The position numbers and the translations under genes were made by a program. From positions 1 through 64,000 of the forward strand of contig SCQU01000005.1 of assembly GCA_004299555.1 (NCBI GenBank): a DNA stretch of 64,000 bases. The letters are read 5' to 3'. Below, piece after piece: positions 11,919 through 21,165 of this stretch; the first letter of the stretch is position 1, and the number at the start of each line of letters is the position of its first letter. The stretch comes from Rhodanobacteraceae bacterium (GTDB lineage: Bacteria > Pseudomonadota > Gammaproteobacteria > Xanthomonadales > Rhodanobacteraceae). The notes under the pieces are model-generated. The model had not been told where the DNA came from. It made no database searches and was given only the letters and a program-made list of their open reading frames with translations.

Positions 11919-12712
11919 AACACGTCCACCATATCGGGAGCAGCACGCCGAAACAGGCTCATACCAATCGCCAGCAACACCAACGACAGTACGAAAATCG
12001 CCGCCAGCGTCTTGAAGTGGGGTGGCTGCCCCCATAGCAGAACCTGCTGGTACGAAGAACAAATCGCGTACATCGGATTGAGCCGCAGCAGCACCGCGAA
12101 GTGGTGACCTTGCAACGTGCTAATCGGATACACGATCGGAGTCAACCAGAACCACAACTGCATGATGACATTCATCACTTGGGCTATGTCGCGGATGAAC
12201 ACGTTGAGGATGCCCAAAATAAGCCCTAGTGCCAGCCCAAACAACACGGTGATCCCCGTCAACATCAGCAACCACAGCCACATCCAGGCGGGTTCATTGC
12301 CGACCAGTACGAAAATGGCGATGGTTGCCACCAGTAGGAACACGTTGTTCAGCAGACACGAACCCGACACAATCAGCGGCAGGCAGATGCGTGGGAATAC
12401 CATTTTTTTCAGCAGACTGGCGTTGTCCACGAAGATTGTCAGGCACCGGTTGACCAACTCGGCAAACAACGTCCAACCCAAGAGACCCGCCAGCAGGTAG
12501 ATCACGTACGCATAGGTGTTGCTCGTATTGGGCAATTTGCTGCCCAACACACGCCCCAGCACAAGGGCGTAGATCGCACCTTGAAACAGCGCCTGCAAGA
12601 TCATCCACGTCGCACCCAACCGGCTGCGCGCGAAACGGGTTCGCAGGTCGTTTTTGATCGACGTGAGAATGAAGTGGCGATACCGCCACACGGCATTCAG
12701 CATGTCAGTCAT
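11915..12712 (-). CDS. wzm: Polysaccharide ABC exporter permease
   Basis: A 265-residue ABC-2 type permease with about six membrane segments. It begins MTDMLNAVWRYRHFILTSIKND, followed by the RTRFARSRLGATWMILQ amphipathic stretch typical of Wzm/KpsM-like proteins. The ATG overlaps the stop of the upstream glycosyltransferase as ATGA, and its own stop overlaps the wzt start. These overlaps define one transcription unit: glycosyltransferase, wzm, wzt. Partner of Wzt in moving undecaprenyl-linked polysaccharide across the inner membrane. Confidence 0.93.
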   Translation of the reverse strand: MTDMLNAVWRYRHFILTSIKNDLRTRFARSRLGATWMILQALFQGAIYALVLGRVLGSKLPNTSNTYAYVIYLLAGLLGWTLFAELVNRCLTIFVDNASLLKKMVFPRICLPLIVSGSCLLNNVFLLVATIAIFVLVGNEPAWMWLWLLMLTGITVLFGLALGLILGILNVFIRDIAQVMNVIMQLWFWLTPIVYPISTLQGHHFAVLLRLNPMYAICSSYQQVLLWGQPPHFKTLAAIFVLSLVLLAIGMSLFRRAAPDMVDVL

Positions 12713-14109
12713 GCCGAGGGCTTCCTTGAAGGAGGCGGGGTCGACTGGAAACCGCGCGCCAAGGATAGCGACGACGCAACGGACCCTTGCTGCAAGGCGG
12801 CGGCAATGGCACCCAACCTTTCTATCGCGCGCCCGGCACATACGGCAGGAGCGTATTGTCGCCGAATCCGTGCCGCTGCGACAGCTCCAAGCGCAGCCGC
12901 AGCCACCCTGTCATCGGCCAGCTCACGCATGAAGCGGGCAGCTTGCCCGACATTGGGCTCCGCCCAACGCTGCCCGTCGGCATGGGGATACGCGCCGGGC
13001 GCCACCGGCACCAGCTGAAAATCCACCAACCTCGCTTCCTGTGGTGACATGAAATCCAGATTGCCCGACCAACCCGTTGCGACCACAGGTTTACCGAGAT
13101 ACATCGCCTCAGCCATGCCTAGCCCGATACCCTCCGCGCGGTGCAAGGAAACATACGCATCAACGGCTGCGAGTAACGCGTACATGCTGGCACGATCAAG
13201 ACAACCATTGCGGATCAGGATGCGCGGGTCCTCTGCAGCCGCGGCCAACAGCTGCGTGAACGCACCGCTAACGCGCTCACCATTGGTGGTTTTGATAAGC
13301 AACTGAACGTCGCACCGATTGCGCGGGAACGCCGCGCGAAAGGCCTCGATCACCGCCCATGGGTTCTTGCGTTCGGGGTAAGAGTGAAAATCAAAGCTGA
13401 ACAGGAACACGAACGCGCTCTGATCGAGCCCCAGTTCCGCGCGCGGTAACCCGTGCGGTACCGGGAATGCGACCGGCATGGGCATCAACGTTACTGGTTT
13501 GCTGGTTGCAGCCATTACGGCACGCCGAACAAATGTGGTGGGAACCCACACCTCGTCCACCATATCCAGCGCCGAACGCCAATCACACGGGAACGTTTCC
13601 AGTTCCCACAACCAGTACCCGATCGTGTATGCACCTGTACGTGGCCATCGCTGCAGCACGCGCGCGATCAAGTCGGGGTTGACAAAAAAAAGGCCGGTTG
13701 CGTAGCGTGGCTGAGATTCCAGCCAAGCGTCAATCGAGTGATCCTGCTGCCGGCCTGGCACTCCTGCGCCCGCGTCCAACACCGTAAAAGGATAGCCGGC
13801 ACCCGCGAACGCACGTGCCCAGCTGCGGACGGTCTCACCCAATCCGAATTCGGCGCATGGATAACCCACACAATCGGTACCACAACCAACATAATTCGGG
13901 TCGAGCCACCGTTCCGTCGGCTTTTTCCCTGTCTGAACGGCCTCGACCGACGGCAACTCGCCCCCGCTGGCGTGACGAACCAAACCAGCCCGCACCCTTT
14001 CTTTGAGGCCCACAGGCACCCATCCGGACAGGAAGTTGCGCAATCGCGATACCCTGCCAGTATCCAGCAACCGCAAGCCCGCTGCCATAATGCGGCGCCG
14101 GAAAATCAT
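12709..14109 (-). CDS. GT4 family glycosyltransferase
   Basis: A 466-residue cytoplasmic glycosyltransferase with a GT-B fold. The N-terminal half contains YVGCGTDCVGYPCAEFGLGE; the C-terminal donor site has HRAEGIGLGMAEAMYLGKPV with the two spaced glutamates of GT4 enzymes. The frame could start further upstream, but I chose the ATG at 14109, which gives a basic leader MIFRRRIMAAG; an ATG seven codons later is the alternative. The 5' end overlaps nothing if this start holds; upstream is the cystathionine gamma-lyase gene. Translationally coupled to wzm, so probably a chain-assembly enzyme of the exported polymer. Confidence 0.82.
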   Translation of the reverse strand: MIFRRRIMAAGLRLLDTGRVSRLRNFLSGWVPVGLKERVRAGLVRHASGGELPSVEAVQTGKKPTERWLDPNYVGCGTDCVGYPCAEFGLGETVRSWARAFAGAGYPFTVLDAGAGVPGRQQDHSIDAWLESQPRYATGLFFVNPDLIARVLQRWPRTGAYTIGYWLWELETFPCDWRSALDMVDEVWVPTTFVRRAVMAATSKPVTLMPMPVAFPVPHGLPRAELGLDQSAFVFLFSFDFHSYPERKNPWAVIEAFRAAFPRNRCDVQLLIKTTNGERVSGAFTQLLAAAAEDPRILIRNGCLDRASMYALLAAVDAYVSLHRAEGIGLGMAEAMYLGKPVVATGWSGNLDFMSPQEARLVDFQLVPVAPGAYPHADGQRWAEPNVGQAARFMRELADDRVAAAALGAVAAARIRRQYAPAVCAGRAIERLGAIAAALQQGSVASSLSLARGFQSTPPPSRKPSA

Positions 14110-14152
14110 GCGAATCGGGGGTAGTGGGCAAACGTCAAACGCACACCTTCGT

Positions 14153-15325
14153 TCAGCCCAGTGCAGATGCGAGTTCGGCCTTGAGGTCGTCGATGTCCTC
14201 GACCCCAACCGACAGCCGGATCAGCCCATCGCTGATGCCCAGGCGCTTGCGCATGGCCGGCGGCACCGACGCGTGGGTCATGATCGCCGGATGTTCGATC
14301 AGGCTTTCCACCCCGCCCAGGGATTCTGCCAGCGAGAACAGGTGACAGCGTTCAAGCATCCGCCGTGCTTTCGTCAGCCCGCCCTTCACCTCGATCGTGA
14401 CGATGCCGCCACCGCCGTGCATCTGGCGCCGCGCCAGCGCATGTTGCGGGTGCGATTTCAGGCCGGGATAGATGACCCGCGCGACCGCGGGATGTTTTTC
14501 CAGCCACTTGGCAAGCTCCAGCGCGTTGGCGCAATGCGCCTGCATCCTGAGCGCAAGGGTCTTCACACCGCGCAGCGCCAGGAACGCATCGAAGGGACCT
14601 GCCACCGCGCCCACGGAATTTTGCAGGAATGCCACGCGCTCGGCGAGCTCGGCGGTGGAAACGATCGCGACGCCGCCGACCATGTCAGAGTGGCCGTTCA
14701 GGTACTTGGTGGCCGAGTGCACGACGATGTCGGCGCCAAATTCCAGCGGGCGCTGCACCCAGGGCGATGAGAACGTGTTGTCGACCACCAGCAACAGGCC
14801 GTGCGCCTTGGCAAACCTGGCGACCTTGGCCAGATCGACCAGCTTCAGGGTCGGGTTGGTCGGCGTCTCCGCCCAGATCATCCGCGTGTTCGGCTTCAGC
14901 GCCGCCTTCAGCGCGGCGGCGTCGTTCAGGTCAATGAAGCTGAAATCGAGCCCGGCGCTGCGCCGGCGCACGCGCTCGAACAGGCGATAGCTGCCGCCAT
15001 ACAGGTCATCCATCGCGATGACGTGGCTGCCGGAATCGAGGAGCTCCAACACCGTTGCGATGGCGGCCATGCCGGACGCGAACGCGAACCCGGCCACGCC
15101 GCCCTCGAGGCTGGCAACACACCGCTCCCACGCCATGCGGGTTGGGTTTTGCGTGCGCGAGTACTCGTAGCCCTTGTGCTTGCCGGGACTTTCCTGCACG
15201 TAGGTCGAGGTCTGGTAGATCGGCGTCATGATCGCGCCGGTGGACGGATCCGGCGACTGGCCGGCATGGATGGTGCGCGTGGCAAACGCCAGCGCGGAGG
15301 CATTGGAGGATTTGTTGGTAGTCAT
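14153..15325 (-). CDS. metB: Cystathionine gamma-lyase/synthase (PLP enzyme)
   Basis: A 390-residue Cys/Met-metabolism PLP enzyme. The PLP lysine is Lys207 in SATKYLNGHSDM, preceded by VVDNTFSSPW; the N-terminal YSRTQNPTR also fits the family. Sequence alone does not separate gamma-lyase from gamma-synthase. The cystathionine beta-synthase two genes upstream favours the lyase of reverse transsulfuration (cystathionine to cysteine). In Xanthomonas this gene, called metB, is the conserved flank of the LPS O-antigen cluster, which is exactly its position here. Its ATG overlaps the stop of the upstream methyltransferase (ATGA). Confidence 0.92.
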   Translation of the reverse strand: MTTNKSSNASALAFATRTIHAGQSPDPSTGAIMTPIYQTSTYVQESPGKHKGYEYSRTQNPTRMAWERCVASLEGGVAGFAFASGMAAIATVLELLDSGSHVIAMDDLYGGSYRLFERVRRRSAGLDFSFIDLNDAAALKAALKPNTRMIWAETPTNPTLKLVDLAKVARFAKAHGLLLVVDNTFSSPWVQRPLEFGADIVVHSATKYLNGHSDMVGGVAIVSTAELAERVAFLQNSVGAVAGPFDAFLALRGVKTLALRMQAHCANALELAKWLEKHPAVARVIYPGLKSHPQHALARRQMHGGGGIVTIEVKGGLTKARRMLERCHLFSLAESLGGVESLIEHPAIMTHASVPPAMRKRLGISDGLIRLSVGVEDIDDLKAELASALG

Positions 15326-16524
15326 TGGTTCTGGGTTTCGGTGTGAATGGGTGGGGCGGGCGCACCCGTCGGTGTTGCTGCAGCGGCTGCGTCAGCCGCG
15401 GCCTTGTGGAACAGGAACGCGTTGGAGCGGTGGTTGTCGCGGTGGCCGGACAGCCCGTCCTCAAATACTTCCAGCGGAACGCAACCGCGTTCGCGGAAAA
15501 TCCGGAATACCTCGGCCTGCGGAAACGCGTGCATTTCGACGCCCGACCCGTCGCCGCGCAGCGCGAGGTAGGACTCGGCATCGAACGCATAGCCGCGCTG
15601 GTAGGTCGGCACCTGGAAAAACGCGTAGCCGCCGGGCCGCAGCTTGTCGGCCACCGTTTCCAGCAGCAGGCCGATCACGGGTGGCGGATTGTGCTGCAGC
15701 ACGATCATGCTGAAGAACAGGTCGAACGCCGGCAGTGCGGCCAGGCCCGCAGGGTGCACCAGCGGCATCCATACCACGCGATCCATCTGCGGCGCATCCG
15801 CGTTGAGCTTGCGCGCCAGCTGCAGGTGCGGGCTGGATACATCCACCGCGAAAACGCGCCGGAATTGTTCGGCCAGGAAGCGGGTGTTGCGGCCCAATCC
15901 ACAGCCCAGTTCCAGCACTTCCCAATCCGGGTCGGCAGTGACTCCATTACGGAGCAAGGTCGCCCGCAGGCGCTCGACGTTTTCACGTCCCGAGGCAAGG
16001 AATGCCTCGCGCGTTTCGCCGATGTGCTGCATCAGGTAATCGGGTTCGGATAGTACCGACCAGTACGGCTCGGTCTCGCCCAGCCGGGTCCAGCTGCGGG
16101 CGACGCGCTCAAACAAACGGGCGGCGGTCGCGGCATCGACCCGGGTCTGGATGGGGCACGGCGGAAACACGCTTACGTTGCGCTCCTTGCGTGGCACGAC
16201 CGGCTGGTAGTGTTGGGTGAACTCGGAGCTGGCCAGGAACCGCTGCCGCAACGCCTCGATGGAGTCGCTGTGCTGCATGTGGTCGGTGACGATCGCGGCG
16301 CTTTCAGGTTCGCGCCCGAGGATCAGCCGGTAGGCCCACACCACCGCCTGTTCGGGCACGGCCGGCGCCGGCTCGACTACCGGCGGGGCCTCCGGTAGCG
16401 CCGCAGGCACGATCGGCGTATCGAGGGCTACCGTGGGCTCGGCCGCCTCCATCCACGGCGGCGTGCCCGCCGGCGCAGCCTCATGCTCCGCGCGCCAGCC
16501 CGGCCGTGGCAACCTACGGCTCAT
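15322..16524 (-). CDS. DUF4214-like / SAM methyltransferase inserted in the transsulfuration operon
   Basis: A 400-residue protein. A Pro/Ala-rich linker (about residues 20-55) leads to a DUF4214-like helical segment (AYRLILGREPESA, then RFLASSEF). The C-terminal class I SAM methyltransferase has motif I VLELGCGLGRNTRFL at about residue 200 and MIVLQHNPPPV later. Both its start and its stop form ATGA overlaps, with CBS upstream and cystathionine gamma-lyase downstream. Its architecture resembles the other methyltransferase at 5510-7108 and suggests a role in polysaccharide methylation, despite sitting inside a sulfur operon. A link to SAM/homocysteine metabolism is an alternative that I consider less likely. 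Confidence 0.75.
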   Translation of the reverse strand: MSRRLPRPGWRAEHEAAPAGTPPWMEAAEPTVALDTPIVPAALPEAPPVVEPAPAVPEQAVVWAYRLILGREPESAAIVTDHMQHSDSIEALRQRFLASSEFTQHYQPVVPRKERNVSVFPPCPIQTRVDAATAARLFERVARSWTRLGETEPYWSVLSEPDYLMQHIGETREAFLASGRENVERLRATLLRNGVTADPDWEVLELGCGLGRNTRFLAEQFRRVFAVDVSSPHLQLARKLNADAPQMDRVVWMPLVHPAGLAALPAFDLFFSMIVLQHNPPPVIGLLLETVADKLRPGGYAFFQVPTYQRGYAFDAESYLALRGDGSGVEMHAFPQAEVFRIFRERGCVPLEVFEDGLSGHRDNHRSNAFLFHKAAADAAAAATPTGAPAPPIHTETQNQ

Positions 16525-17888
16525 GCGACCCGCCGCCGCAGGTAGTTGAGCAGATCGATGCGGGTGATCAGGCCGAGGAACTTCACGCCATCCATCACGA
16601 TGGCGACGCGCCCGCGTTCAAACACCGGCAGCAAGTCCTCGATTGGCGCCTTGACGCCGAGCGTCTGCAGCTCGGTGATCATCGCGCTGGAGACGGGCTG
16701 CTGGAATTTTTCCTGATCGCCATAGACGTGCAGCAGCAGGTCCGACTCATCGACGATGCCGACGATTTTTTCACCCTCGAGCACCGGCAGCTGCGACACA
16801 TCGTAGAGCTTCATGCGGTTGTAGGCCGTGATCAGCAGGTCATCGGGCTTCACCACCACCGTGTCGCGCTGGGCGTACGGCCGCATGATGAGATCGCTGA
16901 GGTCGCCGGTTGGCTGGCGTTCGAGGAAGCCGTTGTCCAGCATCCAGTAATCGTTGTAGAGCTTGGAGAGATACTTGTTGCCGGTGTCGCACACCAGCGT
17001 CACCACGCGCTTGGGGCTTGTCTGTTCACGGCAATACTTCAGCGCGGCCGCCAGCAGCGTGCCGGTGGACGACCCCGCCAGCACGCCCTCGGTTGCCAGC
17101 AGCTGACGCGCGGTGAGGAAACTTTCCTTGTCGGAAATGGCGTACGCCTTCTTCACCCGCGAAAAATCACTGATCGACGGCAGGAAATCCTCGCCGATGC
17201 CCTCGACCATCCACGACGCGTTCTTCTTGCCGAGCTTGCCGTGATTGACGTACTCGGCCAGCACCGATCCCACCGGATCGGCCAGGATGAAATCTGTCGC
17301 GGGTGAAGCCTTGGCAAAAAAATGCGACAGCCCGGCCAGCGTGCCGGACGAACCACAACCGACGACGATCGCGTCCACCCGCCCGTCCATCTGCTGCAAA
17401 ATCTCGGGACCCGTCGTCGCCTCGTGCGCGGCCGGATTGTCGGGGTTGCCGAACTGGTTGATGAAGTACCCGCCCGGCGTCTTCTCAGCGATGCTCGCGG
17501 CCAGATCCTGGTAGTACTCGGGATGGCCCTTGGCCACGTCCGAACGGGTCAACACCACCTCGGCGCCCATCGCCTTCAGGTTGAAGATCTTCTCGCGGCT
17601 CATCTTGTCCGGCACCACGAGGATCAGCTTGTAGCCCTTGGCCTGCGCGACCAGCGCGAGGCCAAGGCCGGTGTTGCCGGCCGTGCCCTCGACCAGGGTC
17701 GCGCCGGGCTTGATTTTGCCGGCGCGCTCGGCGCCTTCGATCATCGACAGGCCGATGCGGTCCTTGATCGAGCCGCCGGGGTTGAACGCTTCCAGTTTCA
17801 GGTACAACGCGCACACGCCGGTGTCGAGGCGCTTGACGCGCAGCATCGGCGTGTGACCGATCAGTTCAAGGACACTGTCGACAACCAT
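16521..17888 (-). CDS. cbs: Cystathionine beta-synthase with CBS pair
   Basis: A 455-residue PLP enzyme condensing serine and homocysteine into cystathionine. The PLP lysine is Lys42 (NPGGSIKDR); EGTAGNTGLG binds the PLP or substrate; VGCGSSGTLAG is the phosphate loop. Residues about 335-455 hold two CBS domains, as in SAM- or nucleotide-regulated CBS enzymes. I placed the start at 17888, where TTGGAG lies six bases before the ATG; upstream in-frame sequence is not conserved-looking. First gene of the overlapping unit CBS, methyltransferase, gamma-lyase. Confidence 0.9.
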   Translation of the reverse strand: MVVDSVLELIGHTPMLRVKRLDTGVCALYLKLEAFNPGGSIKDRIGLSMIEGAERAGKIKPGATLVEGTAGNTGLGLALVAQAKGYKLILVVPDKMSREKIFNLKAMGAEVVLTRSDVAKGHPEYYQDLAASIAEKTPGGYFINQFGNPDNPAAHEATTGPEILQQMDGRVDAIVVGCGSSGTLAGLSHFFAKASPATDFILADPVGSVLAEYVNHGKLGKKNASWMVEGIGEDFLPSISDFSRVKKAYAISDKESFLTARQLLATEGVLAGSSTGTLLAAALKYCREQTSPKRVVTLVCDTGNKYLSKLYNDYWMLDNGFLERQPTGDLSDLIMRPYAQRDTVVVKPDDLLITAYNRMKLYDVSQLPVLEGEKIVGIVDESDLLLHVYGDQEKFQQPVSSAMITELQTLGVKAPIEDLLPVFERGRVAIVMDGVKFLGLITRIDLLNYLRRRVA

Positions 17889-17985
17889 GTTGACTCCAAA
17901 GCCAAATTCGCGACGATGCTTTGTCAATGCCACCGTATCGCCGTCCGCAAGACCTGCATGATAACGGTGGTACCCCGCGCCCGCC

Positions 17986-18966
17986 TCAACGTCGCCGCAG
18001 GAAATCCCGCAACGCCGAGCGCCAACCGGTACCAAAACGCCGGTAGCCGCCGTCGAACGTTTCACGCAAGATGGGCGCTACGCGCGCGCAAGGCGCACCC
18101 GCGATGCCGTGGCGCACTCGCATGTGCGCAAGCTTTGCCGATGCACACTCGATGCAGCCTTGCTGCACCTTCTCTCGCAACCGACGTAGACGTTTCGCAA
18201 GCCACTCGTCACGTGCGATCAGCATTTCGATCAGGTCCGCTCGCGGGCGCCTCAGATCGTCCCACTTTTCCCTTAGTCCACGACCCGGCATCCCGATCTG
18301 GTTGCCACCATGCTGCCGGTAATCGATCAGCCGTCGCTCAATGCAATCGAACCCACCCAACGCGGCCGCCACGATTGCCAGCCACTCGTCGTGCACCCAG
18401 CCCGGCGGCACCGGCAAGGCGTCGGCCAGCAAGGTGCGCCGCAAGGCTACCGTCGCGCCGGTGGCCATGCTCCGGCGCAGCAGTACCGCAAACCCGTCAC
18501 CGCGATGAATGGCCCGGAATTCGGCGCGGGTGATGCGCAGCACCCCGAACAGCGAGCGGCCAAGGTCGACGCCGGCCGCATCCACCCGCCGCGCATCGGT
18601 GCAGGCAAGCAACAATTCCGGACGCCGGTCGAACGCCGCGGAAAGCGTCGCCAGCTTGTCGGGGTGCCAGACGTCGTCCTGGTCGCACAGGTACAAGACC
18701 TCACCCGTGGCGCCCTGCAGCGCCGCGGCAAAATTGGCGCTGTAGCCAAGGTTGTGCGCATTGCCGGCAATGCTGACGCGGATGCCTTGCGCCTCGGCAC
18801 GCACGCGCAACCGTGCAAGCAGTGCCGGCGTCCCGTCGGTCGAGCCGTCATCGCGCACCACGATCTCATCGGGCCGCCGCGATTGCGCCAGCAGACTCTC
18901 CCACTGCGCCTCAAGGAAGCGCGCACCGTTGTAGGTACACAGGACGATGGACGTTGCACGCGGCAT
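17986..18966 (-). CDS. GT2 family glycosyltransferase
   Basis: A 326-residue GT-A enzyme. The N-terminus TSIVLCTYNGARFLEAQ, then VVRDDGSTDGT and LCDQDDVWHPDKL (the DXD-type metal site), are typical of rhamnosyltransferase-like GT2 proteins. No membrane segment is evident. It lies 97 bases upstream of CBS on the same strand and may be the outermost gene of the polysaccharide region. The acceptor and the donor cannot be told. Confidence 0.87.
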   Translation of the reverse strand: MPRATSIVLCTYNGARFLEAQWESLLAQSRRPDEIVVRDDGSTDGTPALLARLRVRAEAQGIRVSIAGNAHNLGYSANFAAALQGATGEVLYLCDQDDVWHPDKLATLSAAFDRRPELLLACTDARRVDAAGVDLGRSLFGVLRITRAEFRAIHRGDGFAVLLRRSMATGATVALRRTLLADALPVPPGWVHDEWLAIVAAALGGFDCIERRLIDYRQHGGNQIGMPGRGLREKWDDLRRPRADLIEMLIARDEWLAKRLRRLREKVQQGCIECASAKLAHMRVRHGIAGAPCARVAPILRETFDGGYRRFGTGWRSALRDFLRRR

Positions 18967-19077
18967 GGGGCGCCATTGTGGCCGCGCACCCGATCAATGC
19001 CCAGACCCGCCGCGTCGACGCCAACCGGCCCGCACGCGGCGGGCCGGATTCAGATTCTGCGGTGGTGCGGCGACGCT

Positions 19078-19299
19078 TCAGGCGTTGCCGACTTCGCTCC
19101 ACATTCGGGTCAGGCGTTCCTTGAGCTGCAGCTTTTCGGCCTTCCAGTGTTGCAACCGGTTGTCGTGCGCCGGCAAGACGCCGAGTTCCGCATCATGCAC
19201 CTTGCTGTCCAGCTCCCGGTGGCGTTGATAAAGGCGGCGAAACTCGGGGTTCGCCTTCATCACCGCGTCTATGTGGTCTTTCTGCTGGGTTTCGAACAT
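19078..19299 (-). CDS. YdcH/DUF465 small protein
   Basis: A 73-residue acidic/basic helical protein, beginning MFETQQKDHIDAVMKANPEF and containing HRELDSKVHDAE, the pattern of the YdcH/DUF465 family (function unknown). GAGGAGG lies about eight bases before the chosen ATG, which decides the start over an upstream in-frame codon. Confidence 0.75.
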   Translation of the reverse strand: MFETQQKDHIDAVMKANPEFRRLYQRHRELDSKVHDAELGVLPAHDNRLQHWKAEKLQLKERLTRMWSEVGNA

Positions 19300-19548
19300 G
19301 GAGCAGCCTCCTCTCGCGTGGGCAACGCTTGACGGATGGTGGCGCACGCGCAATCGCCGCCACGCGCCGCGGCTGCGGAGCGTGGCAAGCGGGAAAATGC
19401 GGGATTCATGCGGTGGCGCCTCGGGGCCGGCAACGATCCGGCCTTGGATCTGACCCTACTCCACCGCGCCGCGCTTGGCAAGCCGCGGAACCGGCACCCC
19501 GGTGCGCGCAAGGATGCAAATGCAACTACTTGATGTTAAACCAATTAT

Positions 19549-20442
19549 CTACTCGGAACGCAGCTCGATCGCGATGCCTTTGCTGGCCTGGGCCACCGGC
19601 CGAATCGACACCTGCCCGGCACCCGCGGCCGCCAGGGCCGCTTCGACCGCTACCGCCCGCCGTCCGGCCAAGATGCGGTCGGCGCTGGCCGCCCGCGGCT
19701 CCACCACGATCCGCTGGCCCGCGTGCTGATGGGCAAAACCTGCCACCCGCCGGCGCCCGGAGGCCGTCAAATTGTCCGACCCGGCGGCGAACACCGAGGC
19801 CGACAGGTGCAGGCTGGCCGGCTCGGGCCGTGCGCTGCCCGCGGGCGCGCTGTCGCCGGCCTGCAGGGCCCGCGTCGCGGCCACCGCGAGACTGGCTTCC
19901 TTGCGCGCCAACCGCGCCGCCCGTGCCTGCGCCGCCGCCAGGCGCTTGGCCTGCGCGGCTTCAGCCTGCGCCTGCTGCGCCTGCTGGGCCGCCTGCGCGC
20001 CCTGCTGTTGCAGCACCTGGGTTTGCTGCACCACGGCTTCGTATTGCAGGCGCTGACGCGCCAGTTGCGCCCGCGCGGCGGCGGCATCGGCCTGGCTCGC
20101 TTCCAGCATGATCTGATCGTGCTCGCGTTGGAGCTGATCGAGCTTGGCGCGTCCGGCCGCCGCCTCGGCGGCGGCCTGGGCCAGCGCCACCCGCTGCTCG
20201 GCCATGAACAGGGCGTGTGGACGGCTGCTGCGGCCGGCGTCCTGCAACGCAGTGATGGCATTTCGCGCGAGGGTGCGCTGGGCCGTCGCGTACTGAGCCA
20301 GCGCCTGATTGGCGCTCAGTTGATCCAGTTGCGCCGACAGCCGCGCGACGTCCGCGTCGACCTTGGCCGCCGACGCGTTGGGTACCGCGGCGCCCCACAC
20401 CAGCGCCGCCGCCAGCACCGCCATCACCCATGCGCGCCTCAT
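19549..20442 (-). CDS. OmpA-like periplasmic protein with DUF4398-like helices
   Basis: A 297-residue exported protein. A signal peptide (residues 1-26, ending ASA) is followed by a long helical, Ala/Gln-rich region (about 30-190) of the DUF4398 kind. A C-terminal OmpA-like peptidoglycan-binding fold (about 205-297) follows, with LHLSASVFAAGSDNLTASG and a variant of the usual NxxLSxxRA helix (ASADRILAGRRAVAVEAAL). The ATG overlaps the stop of the upstream lipoprotein gene (ATGA), so the pair is co-translated. Likely an envelope-spanning structural protein anchored to peptidoglycan. Confidence 0.8.
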   Translation of the reverse strand: MRRAWVMAVLAAALVWGAAVPNASAAKVDADVARLSAQLDQLSANQALAQYATAQRTLARNAITALQDAGRSSRPHALFMAEQRVALAQAAAEAAAGRAKLDQLQREHDQIMLEASQADAAAARAQLARQRLQYEAVVQQTQVLQQQGAQAAQQAQQAQAEAAQAKRLAAAQARAARLARKEASLAVAATRALQAGDSAPAGSARPEPASLHLSASVFAAGSDNLTASGRRRVAGFAHQHAGQRIVVEPRAASADRILAGRRAVAVEAALAAAGAGQVSIRPVAQASKGIAIELRSE

Positions 20443-21068
20443 GGGCGGACTCCCGAATCCGGCTGGCCCGCACTGCTGGCCGCCGCGGGCGTGGCGTTGC
20501 CCGCCGGCGGCGGAACCGCCGGTTGGCCCAATTGAATGGACGGCAGCGTGACCGGCGCTGGCGTGGCCGCCGTCGACGCCGCCGCAGGCGCGGCTGTCGA
20601 GGACGCTGCTGCCGGCCCGCCCACCGACGTTGCCGGGGCGGGCGCAAGGGCCGCCTGTTGCGCCGCAGCCGCCGCGGCCTGGCGGCGTTCGAGGTCCGCC
20701 TGGAGACCCTGATTGACTTCGGTCTGCTGCTGGACCTGTTGATCGATCTGCACCACTTCGGCGCGCGCACGCGCGGTTGCAGCCGCGGCTTCGGCCTCTT
20801 CGGCCTTGTCCGTTGCCTTGCCGTTGTCGCCCTTGGCGCTCAACTCCTGCGCGGCGGCGAGACGGCGCTCGGACTCGGCCAGCGTCTCGGGCGCAGCCGT
20901 GGCGGCACCGGCGTTGCGGGCGGCAAGAATCTCGGTCTGCGCGTGATCCATCAGCTGGATCGGCGGCGGCGCGGTCGCGCATCCGGCCAGCACGGCGGCC
21001 AACGCCGCGGCCGCGAACGTCGGGCCAAGCGTGCGGCAATCATGGATTTTTGGGCGTATGCGTGGCAT
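20439..21068 (-). CDS. DUF4398 lipoprotein
   Basis: A 209-residue lipoprotein. The signal sequence ends in the lipobox LAGC; the mature part carries a DUF4398-like segment (DHAQTEILAARNAGA, then AESERRLAAAQE) and a Gln/Ala-rich tail ending in a low-complexity Ala/Pro stretch. GGAAGG seven bases upstream supports the ATG at 21068; the frame extends further but without a better start. It is paired with the OmpA-like gene downstream and divergent from pilU. Confidence 0.8.
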   Translation of the reverse strand: MPRIRPKIHDCRTLGPTFAAAALAAVLAGCATAPPPIQLMDHAQTEILAARNAGAATAAPETLAESERRLAAAQELSAKGDNGKATDKAEEAEAAAATARARAEVVQIDQQVQQQTEVNQGLQADLERRQAAAAAAQQAALAPAPATSVGGPAAASSTAAPAAASTAATPAPVTLPSIQLGQPAVPPPAGNATPAAASSAGQPDSGVRP

Positions 21069-21165
21069 AAACAACCTTCCGGGATGCATCGGCGCATTGT
21101 CGGCGTACCATTTTGCCATTGCAACGCTGGCGCGCAACCCGCGTGACTCTCATGACCGGGGATCA

